Part shown: positions 45,253 through 55,600 of the stretch, one piece after another | Position numbering within the stretch: position 1 is the first letter of the stretch | How the letters are laid out: every line of letters begins with the position of its first letter | From: Tenacibaculum dicentrarchi | GTDB taxonomy: Bacteria; Bacteroidota; Bacteroidia; Flavobacteriales; Flavobacteriaceae | DNA length: 64,000 bases | Reading direction: 5' to 3' | Assembly: GCF_964036635.1 (NCBI RefSeq) | Contig: NZ_OZ038524.1 | Coordinates: forward strand, 124,001-188,000 | Program-made: the position numbers and the translations under genes | The notes under the pieces: model-generated | The model's input: only the letters and a program-made list of their open reading frames with translations | Told to the model about the DNA's origin: nothing | Database searches by the model: none

Positions 45253-45291
45253 ATAAAAAAACAGGTTTCAACTAACTGTTAAAACCTGTTA
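45253..45291 (-). terminator. Terminator of the AsmA-family gene
   Basis: AACAGGTTT ... AAACCTGTT; on the minus strand the stem is followed by a run of seven T residues. Confidence 0.75.
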
Positions 45292-45334
45292 AATATTTTG
45301 TTTAGAGTGTTTAAGCTCTAAAGTAAATACGTTT

Positions 45335-47974
45335 TTATTTCTTCTTTTTACCAAATAATCCGCCTAAAACATCTTTTACTTTTTTAACAGTTTCTGTTTT
45401 AGTAGTACTTGTTTTGGTGGTATCTGTTTTTTTATTTCCTAATAAATTTCCAAGTTTACTATCTAATTTAGTATTGATTTTATCAATTGTTTTACTTTCA
45501 GAAACTTTACTTATAGCACTGTTAATTAAATTATCTTTTTGTTGTTGAATTAATTTTTGACTCAATTTAGTTACTGATGATGATAAATCTGTTTTTACAG
45601 CAGGATTTTTCATATTTCCTGTAATATTAGCAGTAATAGGTACAGTTGTATTTTGGTCTTTTGCACTTACTTTAGAAAGTAATCCTTGAACTTCGCTTCC
45701 TAAATATTTAGCAGGTACATCTAAAGTTACGTTATAATTCATCTTTTGGTCAAAACTATGATTTCCGCCAACATTTATATTGATGTCTTTATATTTTAAC
45801 TTAAAAGGTTTTACAGATACTTGACCTTTATCAAAAGATAATTTTGTTTTAATATCTGATAAATCTAACTTACTTAAATCTAAAAAAGATAATTTATTAT
45901 TTAATAAACTTAAAGCTTTACTGTTTTTAGGTTCAATTTTAGTGCTTAATAATTCTGCTAAAGCTTTTCCTGAAACAGATGCTAAATCGGGTGTAAAGTC
46001 GCCGTTTAAATTTCCTGATAAATTAATATCAGAATTTAACTTTCCGTTTAAAACTGTTGCTATCGGACTAATCGATTTTAATAAATCTAATCCGTTAAAA
46101 GACTCTGAAATATCAAAAGATTTCATTCCTAAATTCATATTAAAAACAGGTGTTTTTTCTTTGGTATTTACTTCACCGTTAAAAGAAATTTGACCTTTAA
46201 ACATATTTGCATTTACATTCTGTAAAATTGCTTTTTCATCCTTTATTAATAGAGTTCCTTTTACATTTTTTAATGTTAAGTTGTCGTAATAAACTGTTTT
46301 TGCATCTGCTAAAATTTTACAATCTAAAAAAGCAGGAATTTTTAAAACGGTATCAGGTTGTTGTTCTTCTTTAGTATTTTCTTCTTCTTTTTGATTATCA
46401 TCAGTGCTTTCTTGCATAAAATCGCTAATATGAAAAGCGTTCGATTTTAAGTTAAAAGTTCCTTGTAATTTTTTATCAGCAAGTAAAAATCCTAATAAAT
46501 TATTAATGTTTCCAGTAGCGTTTAAATCACTTTTACCAGTAGTTGCATTGAATTTATTTAAGATGATTTTAGCAGGAGTAAAACTTACGTTAGAGTTTTT
46601 GATATTAATAGAATTAACGATATCTTTAGAAGCATATACAAAATCGTTTAGCTCAATATTTCCATTATTTTTAATACGACTTAATGTGTTATTTTCAATT
46701 GCTTTTAAATCGAATTTAGTATGTAAATTGGCTTTTAAAATTCCTTGTAATTCATTTTCTAAATCAACAGGATATGCTTTATTGATATTGGCTAAATTTA
46801 AAGTTCCGTTTAATTTAGCATCAATAGTTGGGTTAGTGGTAATATTGTATGCTTTTCCGTTACCAGAAAAAACATCTTCATCAATTTTAAAAGATAATTT
46901 GTTAATATCAACAAAGGTTTTATTAAGATAACCACTTGTGTTTTTTAATTGTACATCAATATCAATATCACGTACACTTTTAGGTAAATCGGGATATTTA
47001 AATGAAGCATTATTCGATTTAAGGCTGATGTCTAAAAGCGGAATTTTCTTATTTGTAATAAGTCCTTTAACAGTTCCTGCAACGCTAAAATCACCACTTG
47101 TTTTTACATTTTCAATACTTTTAGTGTATGTTTCAGGTACTAATCCTAAAAAGTTTTTAAAGTCTGATGATGGTGTTTTAAAGTTAAGGTCAATTTCTTG
47201 ATTATTGTCATTTATTTGAACGTAACCATCAAATATTAAAGGTAAATTATTAAGTTTAGCTTCGTTTTTTAGGAATGAAAATTTGCTATTAACTAAGTCC
47301 ATTCCTAAAATAGCATCTAAAGTTATTTTTTGATTTTTGGCATAGGAAGCGCCATCCATTTCAAAAGAAACTAATGTTGATGTACTCGTGTTTAATTCTG
47401 ATTTTTTTTGAGAAAAATCGCCACTTCCGCTATGATTAAAATCAGTTAATTTTACTTTTAACTTTCCTTTTTTATCATGGTATTTTATTAATGCATTGTT
47501 AATTGCATACGAATTTATAGAAAGTCCGAAATTAGAAGGAGTTTCATCCGTATTTTCAGTTTTTACATCCGAAGGTTTTGTAATATTATAATTAGCAATA
47601 CCTTTTTTGTTGATTAAAACATGTACAATTGCATCATCAATAGAAAAAGACTGAATATTAAGTTGTTCTGATGTTTTTTTGAATAACTCAGTAAGTTTTA
47701 ACTCTAAGTTAATCTTTTTAGCAAATAATAAGGTGTCTCCTTCAAAAGGTTTTTTGTTGATAATTGACACATTAGAAAGTTGGACAGAGGCATTTGGGAA
47801 ATCTCTAAATAAACTAAGGTTAGAGTTTGAAAAATCTAACTGAGCAGTAATGTTATTATTAACAGTTTTTTTAACCAGTGTAATAATTTTATCTTGAAAT
47901 AAAAATGGCGTTAAAATAAGTAACATTAATAATGCAATAAATATGGTTAGCAGTATTTTATATATTTTTTTCAT
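45335..47974 (-). CDS. AsmA-family protein
   Basis: An 879-residue protein with an N-terminal membrane anchor (I-L-L-T-I-F-I-A-L-L-M-L-L-I-L-T-P-F-L-F, residues 8-27). Beyond it is a long repetitive beta-strand region, typical of AsmA/TamB-like proteins that form hydrophobic grooves in the periplasm. The AsmA N-terminal pattern (V-K-K-T-V-N-N-N-I, then D-F-S-N-S-N-L-S-L-F-R-D-F-P-N-A-S) is clear, as is the C-terminal AsmA_2 region (L-N-S-D-I-N-L-S-G). The end is a Lys/Thr-rich tail. The role is probably lipid transport or outer-membrane assembly, not established. The gene is a single unit. Confidence 0.88.
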   Translation of the reverse strand: MKKIYKILLTIFIALLMLLILTPFLFQDKIITLVKKTVNNNITAQLDFSNSNLSLFRDFPNASVQLSNVSIINKKPFEGDTLLFAKKINLELKLTELFKKTSEQLNIQSFSIDDAIVHVLINKKGIANYNITKPSDVKTENTDETPSNFGLSINSYAINNALIKYHDKKGKLKVKLTDFNHSGSGDFSQKKSELNTSTSTLVSFEMDGASYAKNQKITLDAILGMDLVNSKFSFLKNEAKLNNLPLIFDGYVQINDNNQEIDLNFKTPSSDFKNFLGLVPETYTKSIENVKTSGDFSVAGTVKGLITNKKIPLLDISLKSNNASFKYPDLPKSVRDIDIDVQLKNTSGYLNKTFVDINKLSFKIDEDVFSGNGKAYNITTNPTIDAKLNGTLNLANINKAYPVDLENELQGILKANLHTKFDLKAIENNTLSRIKNNGNIELNDFVYASKDIVNSINIKNSNVSFTPAKIILNKFNATTGKSDLNATGNINNLLGFLLADKKLQGTFNLKSNAFHISDFMQESTDDNQKEEENTKEEQQPDTVLKIPAFLDCKILADAKTVYYDNLTLKNVKGTLLIKDEKAILQNVNANMFKGQISFNGEVNTKEKTPVFNMNLGMKSFDISESFNGLDLLKSISPIATVLNGKLNSDINLSGNLNGDFTPDLASVSGKALAELLSTKIEPKNSKALSLLNNKLSFLDLSKLDLSDIKTKLSFDKGQVSVKPFKLKYKDININVGGNHSFDQKMNYNVTLDVPAKYLGSEVQGLLSKVSAKDQNTTVPITANITGNMKNPAVKTDLSSSVTKLSQKLIQQQKDNLINSAISKVSESKTIDKINTKLDSKLGNLLGNKKTDTTKTSTTKTETVKKVKDVLGGLFGKKKK

Positions 47975-48089
47975 GGATAAAAAATTTAGACTATCGATTA
48001 TTATAAGTTACAAAGTTCCGAAATTATTTGTTAAGAAAAAGATAATAAATAGCTCTAAAAATAAGTTTTTTCGAGTTGTTTTTAACAAT

Positions 48090-48126
48090 AAAAGCCACCT
48101 AAATTCATGAACTTAGGTGGCTTTTA
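48090..48126. terminator. Terminator of the first PAS gene
   Basis: AAAAGCCACCTAA ... TTAGGTGGCTTTTA; T/A-runs on both sides let it act for the minus-strand PAS gene. Confidence 0.85.
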
Positions 48127-48142
48127 TATTTTGAAAATTTAA

Positions 48143-48754
48143 TTAGTTTTTAGAAAAAAACCAACTTAACCCTTTTTTAGGTTTTGCTACTTCTTCAGTA
48201 ACTATTTTTTCATTTTTCATAGATTCATCAGTAAATAAATCAACAACAAATTCATCGTAACTTTTACCAATTTCTTCTTTTAAATAAGCTTCAAAATATA
48301 ATTGACTAGCAGGCTCTCCTTTTATTTTTTCTATTTCTAAAAGTGTTTTATAAAGAGGAGCTATTTTTTCGATAACACTATTTGGTAATGCTTTTCTACG
48401 ACCAGTATAACCAGCTACATTGCCTTTTTCATCTTTATCAATTGTAAAATCGGTAATTACCCAGTAATACCTACCTGTTCTGGTAAGGTTTTTAACAATT
48501 GCATGAAAGTTTTTTTTCCCTTTTAAATTTTCCCATAATACTTTGAAAATAACTTTAGGCATATCAGGATGCCTAATAATATTATGAGGTTCACCGATTA
48601 GCTCAATTTTATTATATTCAGAAGCTGTTTCAAAAGCATCGTTCATATATAAAATAGTACCAGAAGCATCGGTTTTACTAATTATGGTTTGTGTTTTATC
48701 CCATTTTATTTCTTCATCAAGAATTTGCTGGGGGCGAAGTGGGTTTTTTATCAT
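48143..48754 (-). CDS. PAS domain-only protein (paralogue 1)
   Basis: A 203-residue cytoplasmic protein. Residues about 15-125 form a PAS domain of the Aer type: S-K-T-D-A-S-G-T-I-L-Y, E-P-H-N-I-I-R-H-P-D-M-P, and G-R-Y-Y-W-V-I-T-D-F-T-I-D. The His-Pro-Asp-Met-Pro motif is the one that, in Aer energy sensors, lies next to the FAD site. There is no kinase, methyl-accepting or cyclase domain. A C-terminal helical part ends K-K-G-L-S-W-F-F. It is a duplicate of the next gene (48910-49548); a terminator separates them. Confidence 0.85.
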   Translation of the reverse strand: MIKNPLRPQQILDEEIKWDKTQTIISKTDASGTILYMNDAFETASEYNKIELIGEPHNIIRHPDMPKVIFKVLWENLKGKKNFHAIVKNLTRTGRYYWVITDFTIDKDEKGNVAGYTGRRKALPNSVIEKIAPLYKTLLEIEKIKGEPASQLYFEAYLKEEIGKSYDEFVVDLFTDESMKNEKIVTEEVAKPKKGLSWFFSKN

Positions 48755-48836
48755 GGTTTTTTTATCTTTAACGTTGCGAAATTATAACATTTACTTAACA
48801 CGGCAATGTTAAATTAATTATTTGTATAAGACAGAA

Positions 48837-48864
48837 AAACTGCTTATATTTTAAGTAAGCAGTT
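48837..48864 (-). terminator. Terminator of the second PAS gene
   Basis: ACTGCTTA ... TAAGTAAGCAGT with a T-run on the minus strand (TTTTTCTGTC). Confidence 0.7.
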
Positions 48865-48909
48865 TCTTGTTTTTTTAGTAGTCTTATTACTAGTTGATTA
48901 ATTAATATT

Positions 48910-49548
48910 TTAGATAAAATCACCAAAGAAAAACCAATTTAAACCTTTTTTAAGTTTACTTTCGTGTTCAGGTTCTATTTCTTTTATTTCTGCTATTTTT
49001 TTAAGTTTTTGTTCATTTAAAGCTTCTTCTTTAAATAAATCAACCACAAATTCATCATAACTTTTACCAACTTCTTCTTCTAGGTAGGCATTAAAATATA
49101 ACTCACTTGCTTTTTCACCTTTAAGCTTTTCAATATCTAACAATATTTTATATAAAGGTTCAATTTTTTTAACAACACTAGTAGGTACCGATTTTCTTCG
49201 AGCAGTGTATCCTGTAATATTTCCAGCATCATCTTTATCGATAGTAAAATCAGTAATAACCCAGTAATATCTACCTGTTTTTGTTAAATTTTTTACAATT
49301 GCATGATAATTTTTTCCTTGTTTTAAAGCATCCCAAAGTGCTTTAAAAGCAACTTTAGGCATATCTGGGTGCCTAATAATATTATGAGGCTCACCAATTA
49401 ACTCAATAGCAGTATATTCACAGGCATCCGTAAAAACACTATTTGCATAAAGAATTGTTCCTGCAGTGTCTGTTTTACTTACAATTGTTTGGTTTTTATT
49501 CCATTTAACTTCTTCATCAATGATGTGTTTTATAGGAGGGGTTTCCAT
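48910..49548 (-). CDS. PAS domain-only protein (paralogue 2)
   Basis: A 212-residue protein of the same build as its neighbour: Aer-type PAS (S-K-T-D-T-A-G-T-I-L-Y, E-P-H-N-I-I-R-H-P-D-M-P, T-G-R-Y-Y-W-V-I-T-D-F), a helical linker (L-Y-K-I-L-L-D-I-E-K-L-K-G-E) and an end K-K-G-L-N-W-F-F-F. The two proteins are over half identical by eye. It has its own promoter. No output domain is seen, so it may act by binding a partner such as a histidine kinase or a gliding-motility component. Confidence 0.85.
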   Translation of the reverse strand: METPPIKHIIDEEVKWNKNQTIVSKTDTAGTILYANSVFTDACEYTAIELIGEPHNIIRHPDMPKVAFKALWDALKQGKNYHAIVKNLTKTGRYYWVITDFTIDKDDAGNITGYTARRKSVPTSVVKKIEPLYKILLDIEKLKGEKASELYFNAYLEEEVGKSYDEFVVDLFKEEALNEQKLKKIAEIKEIEPEHESKLKKGLNWFFFGDFI

Positions 49549-49577
49549 ATTTAGTAGTTTAATTTATATAATATATA

Positions 49578-49585
49578 CAAATTTA
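49578..49585 (-). promoter_or_regulatory. Promoter -7 element of the second PAS gene
   Basis: On the minus strand TAAATTTG fits TAnnTTTG, 30 bases before the start. Confidence 0.5.
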
Positions 49586-49653
49586 AGAAGAAAATTATTT
49601 CTATAGAGATTCTTTTACTAATATTTTAAAGTTTAAACTAAATAACAAAAATG

Positions 49654-49661
49654 TATATTTG
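49654..49661 (+). promoter_or_regulatory. Promoter -7 element of maeB
   Basis: TATATTTG is a perfect match to TAnnTTTG and lies 27 bases before the maeB ATG. Confidence 0.55.
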
Positions 49662-49688
49662 TGAGTTCAAACAAACAAGAACGAACCT

Positions 49689-51971
49689 ATGAGTGATTCT
49701 AGAAAAAGGCGTGAAGCTTTGTTATACCACGCCAAGCCAAAACCAGGGAAAATAGCAGTAGTACCTACTAAAAAATATGCAACACAACACGATTTAGCAT
49801 TAGCATATTCACCTGGGGTTGCAGAACCTTGTTTAGAAATAGCAAAAGATAAAAACAATGTTTATAAATACACTGCTAAAGGAAATTTAGTAGCGGTTAT
49901 ATCTAACGGAACAGCAGTGCTAGGGCTAGGAGATATAGGTCCTGAAGCCTCTAAACCAGTAATGGAAGGAAAAGGATTGTTATTTAAAATTTTTGCAGAT
50001 ATTGATGTTTTTGATATTGAAGTAGATACTACTGATGTAGATAAATTTGTAGAAACAGTAAAAGCAATAGCTCCTACTTTTGGAGGGATTAATTTAGAAG
50101 ATATTAAAGCTCCTGAAGCTTTTGAAATAGAACGAAGATTAATTGAAGAATTAGACATTCCAGTAATGCACGATGACCAGCATGGAACTGCAATTATATC
50201 TACAGCTGCCTTAAAAAATGCTATCGAAATTATTGATAAAAACATTGCCAATATTAAAATTATTGTAAACGGAGCAGGTGCAGCAGCAATTTCATGTACT
50301 CGTTTATACCTAGCGCTAGGAGCTAAAAGAGAAAACATCGTAATGTGCGATAGTAAAGGAGTTATCCGAAAAGATAGAGATAATTTAACGTCACAAAAAG
50401 CCGAATTTGCAACCGATAAAGACTTAAATACTTTAGAAGAAGCAATGCACAATGCCGATGTTTTTATAGGTTTATCTAAAGGAAATGTGGTAACACCAGA
50501 AATGTTATTAGCAATGGCAAAAGACCCGATTGTTTTTGCAATGGCTAATCCTGATCCTGAAATTGAATACCAAACAGCCATTGATACTCGTGATGATATT
50601 ATTATGGCAACTGGAAGGTCTGACCATCCGAATCAAGTAAATAACGTACTTGGATTTCCGTTTATTTTTAGAGGAGCTTTAGATGTTAGAGCCACCAAAA
50701 TTAATGAAGAAATGAAAATGGCAGCCGTACATGCTTTAGCCGATTTGGCTAAAAAATCAGTGCCAGAGCAGGTAAACATTGTGTATGATGAGGTGAGTCT
50801 TTCATTTGGGCGTGAATATATTATTCCAAAACCATTTGACCCTCGATTAATTTATGAAATTCCACCAGCAATTGCAAAAGCAGCGATGGAATCGGGTGTT
50901 GCTCAAGAACCAATTACCGATTGGAAAGCCTACCGTGAACAATTAATGGACAGGTCGGGTAATGGAAATAAAGAAATCAGGTTATTACACAACAGGGCAA
51001 AGAAAAATCCTAAACGTGTTGTTTTTGCTGAAGCAGATCATATAGATGTATTAAAGGCTGCACAACGTGTTTCTGATGAAAAAATAGCAATCCCTATTTT
51101 ATTAGGTAGAAAAGAAGTTATTTTAGAATTAAAAGAAGAACTAGGTTTTAATGCCGAAGTTACTATTATTGATCCTAAAACAGATGAAGAATCAGCTCGA
51201 AGAAATAGATATGCTGAATTTTTCTGGAAAACAAGACAGCGTAAAGGAATTACGTTTTTAGAGGCACAAAAATGGATGCGTGAGCGTAATTATTTTGCCG
51301 CAATGATGGTAAATACTGGCGAAGCAGATGCTTTAATTACAGGATATTCTAGGTCATACGCATCGGTTGTAAAACCAATGTTAGAGTTAATCGAAAAAGA
51401 CAAAGGTGTTACTAGGGTTGCAGCAACAAATATGATGCTAACCAAACAAGGACCTATATTTTTAGCCGATACAACCATTAATATTAATCCAACGGCAAAA
51501 GATTTAGCTAAAATAACACAGTTAACCTCTGTATTGGCAAAAATGTTTGGAATGACCCCGCATATTGCTATGTTAGGTTTTTCAAATTTTGGCTCATCAA
51601 AATCAGAAAGTTCTGTAAAAATTAGAGAAGCCGTTGCTTACATACATCGAAATCATCCAAATGTAATTGTTGATGGAGAATTACAAGCCGATTTTGCTTT
51701 AAATCCAGAATTATTAGCCAAAGAATTTCCTTTTTCTAAATTAAACGGAAAAAGAGCCAATATTTTAATCTTCCCTAATTTAGAATCAGCAAATATTACT
51801 TATAAATTAATGAAAGAGGCGGAGGGTGTAGAATCTATCGGACCTATTTTATTAGGAATGAGTAAACCTGTACATATTTTACAATTAGGTGCAAGTGTTG
51901 ATGAAATGGTTAATATGGCAGCAGTTGCCGTTGTAGATGCTCAAAATAAAGAGCGAATAGCTAAGGTATAA
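49689..51971 (+). CDS. maeB: NADP-dependent malic enzyme with phosphotransacetylase-like domain
   Basis: A 760-residue hybrid enzyme that decarboxylates malate to pyruvate. The N-terminal malic domain (T-H-D-L-A-L-A-Y-S-P-G-V-A-E-P-C), the metal-binding E-D-I-K-A-P-E-A-F, D-D-Q-H-G-T-A, and the NAD(P)-binding I-V-N-G-A-G-A-A-A are visible. From about residue 430 a phosphate acetyltransferase-like domain follows (R-V-V-F-A-E-A-D, F-G-S-S-K-S). In known MaeB enzymes this domain is regulatory (acetyl-CoA sensing). The length equals E. coli MaeB (759). It is probably monocistronic. Confidence 0.95.
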   Translation: MSDSRKRREALLYHAKPKPGKIAVVPTKKYATQHDLALAYSPGVAEPCLEIAKDKNNVYKYTAKGNLVAVISNGTAVLGLGDIGPEASKPVMEGKGLLFKIFADIDVFDIEVDTTDVDKFVETVKAIAPTFGGINLEDIKAPEAFEIERRLIEELDIPVMHDDQHGTAIISTAALKNAIEIIDKNIANIKIIVNGAGAAAISCTRLYLALGAKRENIVMCDSKGVIRKDRDNLTSQKAEFATDKDLNTLEEAMHNADVFIGLSKGNVVTPEMLLAMAKDPIVFAMANPDPEIEYQTAIDTRDDIIMATGRSDHPNQVNNVLGFPFIFRGALDVRATKINEEMKMAAVHALADLAKKSVPEQVNIVYDEVSLSFGREYIIPKPFDPRLIYEIPPAIAKAAMESGVAQEPITDWKAYREQLMDRSGNGNKEIRLLHNRAKKNPKRVVFAEADHIDVLKAAQRVSDEKIAIPILLGRKEVILELKEELGFNAEVTIIDPKTDEESARRNRYAEFFWKTRQRKGITFLEAQKWMRERNYFAAMMVNTGEADALITGYSRSYASVVKPMLELIEKDKGVTRVAATNMMLTKQGPIFLADTTININPTAKDLAKITQLTSVLAKMFGMTPHIAMLGFSNFGSSKSESSVKIREAVAYIHRNHPNVIVDGELQADFALNPELLAKEFPFSKLNGKRANILIFPNLESANITYKLMKEAEGVESIGPILLGMSKPVHILQLGASVDEMVNMAAVAVVDAQNKERIAKV

Positions 51972-51990
51972 CAATTTAATGTTCAAAAAA

Positions 51991-52010
51991 CCACCTATAT
52001 TTATAGGTGG
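51991..52010 (+). terminator. Hairpin after maeB
   Basis: CCACCTATATTTATAGGTGG, an 8-bp stem with a 4-nt loop, followed only by TAAAAC; the weak T-run suggests partial readthrough into ruvA 14 bases downstream. Confidence 0.5.
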
Positions 52011-52024
52011 TAAAACTTATTTAA

Positions 52025-52606
52025 ATGATTACACAAATAAAAGGGAAATTAGTAGAAAAAAGCCCTACACATGCCGTTATTGACTGCAATGGAGTAGGCT
52101 ATTTATTACATATTTCTTTACATACATATTCCAATTTACCTGCGGATGAAAATGTGTTGTTATACACACATTTAGCTATCCGCGAAGATGCGCACACTTT
52201 ATATGGTTTTTTTAATAAAGTAGAGCGAGAAATTTTTAGATTGCTTACCTCTGTATCTGGTGTAGGACCAAGCATTGCCCGAACCATGTTATCGTCAATG
52301 ACATCCGAAGAAATACAACAGGCTATTGCTTCAGAAAACGTAAAAGCAATTCAATCTGTAAAAGGAATCGGAATTAAAACAGCGCAACGTGTTATTGTTG
52401 ATTTAAAAGATAAAATTGTAAAGATTTTTGATTTAGATGAAGTTTCAATCACACAAAACAATACAAATAAAGAAGAAGCGTTATCAGCTTTAGAGGTCTT
52501 AGGCTTTTTACGCAAGCAAGCAGAAAAAGTTATTGGAAATATACTAAAAGAAACACCTGATGCAAGTGTTGAAACACTTATAAGACAGGCGTTGAAAAAT
52601 TTATAA
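52025..52606 (+). CDS. ruvA: Holliday junction branch migration protein RuvA
   Basis: A 193-residue RuvA, normal length. It begins M-I-T-Q-I-K-G-K-L-V-E-K, contains two helix-hairpin-helix motifs (S-G-V-G-P-S-I-A-R and K-G-I-G-I-K-T-A-Q) for DNA backbone contact, and a C-terminal three-helix domain (E-A-L-S-A-L-E-V-L-G-F) that binds RuvB. It forms the tetramer that recognises Holliday junctions. sprA follows 6 bases downstream, so they share a transcript. Confidence 0.97.
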   Translation: MITQIKGKLVEKSPTHAVIDCNGVGYLLHISLHTYSNLPADENVLLYTHLAIREDAHTLYGFFNKVEREIFRLLTSVSGVGPSIARTMLSSMTSEEIQQAIASENVKAIQSVKGIGIKTAQRVIVDLKDKIVKIFDLDEVSITQNNTNKEEALSALEVLGFLRKQAEKVIGNILKETPDASVETLIRQALKNL

Positions 52607-52612
52607 AACGGG

Positions 52613-55600
52613 TTGGAAAAAAAAATCATCAATATATTCTTAACAACACTTGCTTTATTGGTAAGTGTTGTTTCGTTTTCGCAAAATACAGGAAGTACTG
52701 CCAATAATATTGTAAAAAAAGATACACTTATACCTTTAAAGTATCGTTTTAGCAATACTCAAAAAGGGGCACTTTTTTTAAATAATCCATCAGAAAAAAT
52801 TGTGCGCTATGACAAGGCAATCAATAAATTTGTGATGGTAGAAAAAATTGGTGATTATACTATTGGTACACCCATTTTTATGACGCCTAATGAATATAAA
52901 AAGTATCGCTTAAAAAACGATATTAAAGCATATTTTCAAGAAAAAGTAGCCGCAACAAACCCAAAGAGTAAAGGGAGTAAAAAAGCTCGAAAAAATTTAT
53001 TACCAAAATATTATGTAAATTCAAAGTTTTTTGAATCTATTTTCGGAGGAAATACCGTAGATGTTAAGCCAACAGGACAGGTAAATATTAAGTTGGGTGG
53101 GGTTTATCAGAAAAATGAAAACCCGCAAATATCTATTGAAAATCAAAGTAATTTCACCTTTGATTTTGATCAGCAATTAAGTGTTGGTTTACAAGCAAAA
53201 ATAGGGGAACGCCTAAAAGTAACCGCAAATTACGATACCCAATCTACCTTTGATTTTCAAAACATTATCAAGTTAGAATATACCCCAACCGAAGATGATA
53301 TTATTAGAAATATCGAAGCGGGAAATGTTAGCATGCCTATTAAAAACTCATTAATAAACGGTGCGCAAACATTGTTTGGAGTAAAAACCGAACTACAATT
53401 TGGTAAAACACATATAACTGCCGCTTTTTCGCAGCAAAACTCACAATCTAAAACTGTAGTAGCTCAAGGAGGCGCTACCATTGAACCTTTTGAATTACGT
53501 GCTTCTGATTATGACAATGACCGTCACTTCTTTTTAGGGCATTATTTTAGAGAAAATTACAAAGAAGCCTTAGTTAATTATCCGCTAGTAAACAGTCCGA
53601 TAAATATTACAAGGGTTGAGGTTTGGGTAACAAATACCTCTCAAAACGTAACCGATTACCGAAGTATTGTAGGACTTGCCGATTTAGGAGAGTCGAATAC
53701 CAAGAGTTTAGTAAATACTGAAGTTAAAAAATTAAACGGTAGTCCTGTAACTGCAAATGGTTTTAACATTCCTGATAATAAGGTAAATAAATTAGCAAAT
53801 TTATTAACAGAATCAGGGCAAATTAGAGATGTAGCTACCATAGATGCCGCTATAAAAAGCGAAGGAATTATAGCAAAACAAGGCTATAATTATTCCTATT
53901 TACAAAATGCTCGAAAGTTACAACCCAATGAATTTAGAGTACACAATCAACTAGGATTTATCTCTTTAAACAGACGTTTAAATGATGGTGAAGTTTTAGC
54001 GGTTGCCTACGAATATACTGTTGTTGGAGCTTCAAATGGTGAAACAGTTTTTAAAGTAGGAGAATTTTCAAACGATGGCGTAGTTGCGCCGTCTAACTTA
54101 GTGGTAAAATTACTGCGTAGTGAAATTTTAAACACCATTCGCCCTAATACAAGTGCGCCTGGTTTTTTAGGAGAAGCATTTCCTACCTGGCAATTAATGA
54201 TGAAAAACGTGTATGCTTTAGGCGCTTTTCCATTACAACGTGAAGGTTTTCGTATTGAATTATTATATAGAGATGATCAAACAGGAACCCTACAAAATAC
54301 TTTACAAAATGCCGAAACTGATAAAAATGATGCCGATAAAGCAGTGCGAAAAAAACCATTACTGCGAATATTCAATTTAGATAAATTAGACCAAAGTGAA
54401 TATGCCGTACCCAAAGGAGATGGTTTTTTTGATTATGTAGATGGAATAACAGTAAATTCTGAAAGAGGATATGTTATTTTTCCAGAGCCAGAACCTTTTG
54501 GAAATGGTTTAAAAGATGCTTTGACCAATACAAGCGATCAAAAAAAATACCTTTTTGAAGAACTATATTTAACCACTAAAATTCAGGCAAAAAACGAATA
54601 TCAAAATAAAGATAAATTCTTTTTAAAAGGATATTTTAAAGCTGCAACAAGTCGTGGAATATCGCTTGGCGGATTTAACATTCCTAGAGGTTCGGTTCGT
54701 GTTACCGCAGGCGGACGACAATTAGTAGAAGGAATTGATTATGTGGTAGATTATCAACTAGGGCGTGTACAAATTTTAGACGCAGGATTAGAAGCATCAG
54801 GGATTCCTATTAATGCGACTACCGAAAGTAATAATTTATTTAGTCAGCAACGAAAAACATTTATTGGAATTGATGTAGAACATCGTTTTTCAGAAAACTT
54901 TACTTTAGGAGGAACGTATTTGAATGTAAGCGAAAAACCAATAACACCAAAGGTGAATTTTGGAGGTGAACCAATTAACAACACTATGTTAGGGTTTAAT
55001 TTAGCATATTCTTCTGAAGTGCCTTTTTTAACAAAATTAGCCAACAAATTACCCTTTGTAGAAACGGATGCGCCGTCAAATGTATCGGTTCGAGCCGATT
55101 TGGCATATTTAATTCCTGGTTCGCCAAGCGGAATTAATGTAGATGGAACGGCAACTTCTTATTTAGATGATTTTGAAGCGTCTCAAATTCCTATTAATTT
55201 AGGTTCGCCACAGCAATGGTTTTTGGCAAGTACGCCAGAATCACAACAATTAAATGGTGGTTCAGGCGATTTATCATACAATTATAATAGGGCAAAAATA
55301 GCTTGGTATAATGTAGATCAGCTTTTTTATGCAGGATCAAACAGACCAGGAAATATTGATGAAAATGAACTGTCAAGAAATGAAGTGCGTCAAATTCGTT
55401 ACAATGAATTATTTCCAAATACAGATTTAGATATTACCCAACAAAACTTAGTAAGAACCTTAGATTTGGCGTATTATCCGTCAGAAAGAGGTCCTTATAA
55501 TTACAATGTAGGTCAAGAAACAGCAACAAAACGTTGGGCAGGAATTATGCGCCCGTTAACAACCAATAACTTTGAACAGTCAAATGTGGAGTATATTCAA

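Noticed and set aside
46506..47201. Plus-strand open frames inside the AsmA-family gene
   Set aside because: They are antisense to a clear full-length protein and encode low-complexity hydrophobic sequence; chance frames.
49862..50581. 239-codon minus-strand open frame opposite maeB
   Set aside because: It lies fully inside a well-supported conserved gene, has no family resemblance and no promoter; stop-free antisense frames are frequent at this codon usage.
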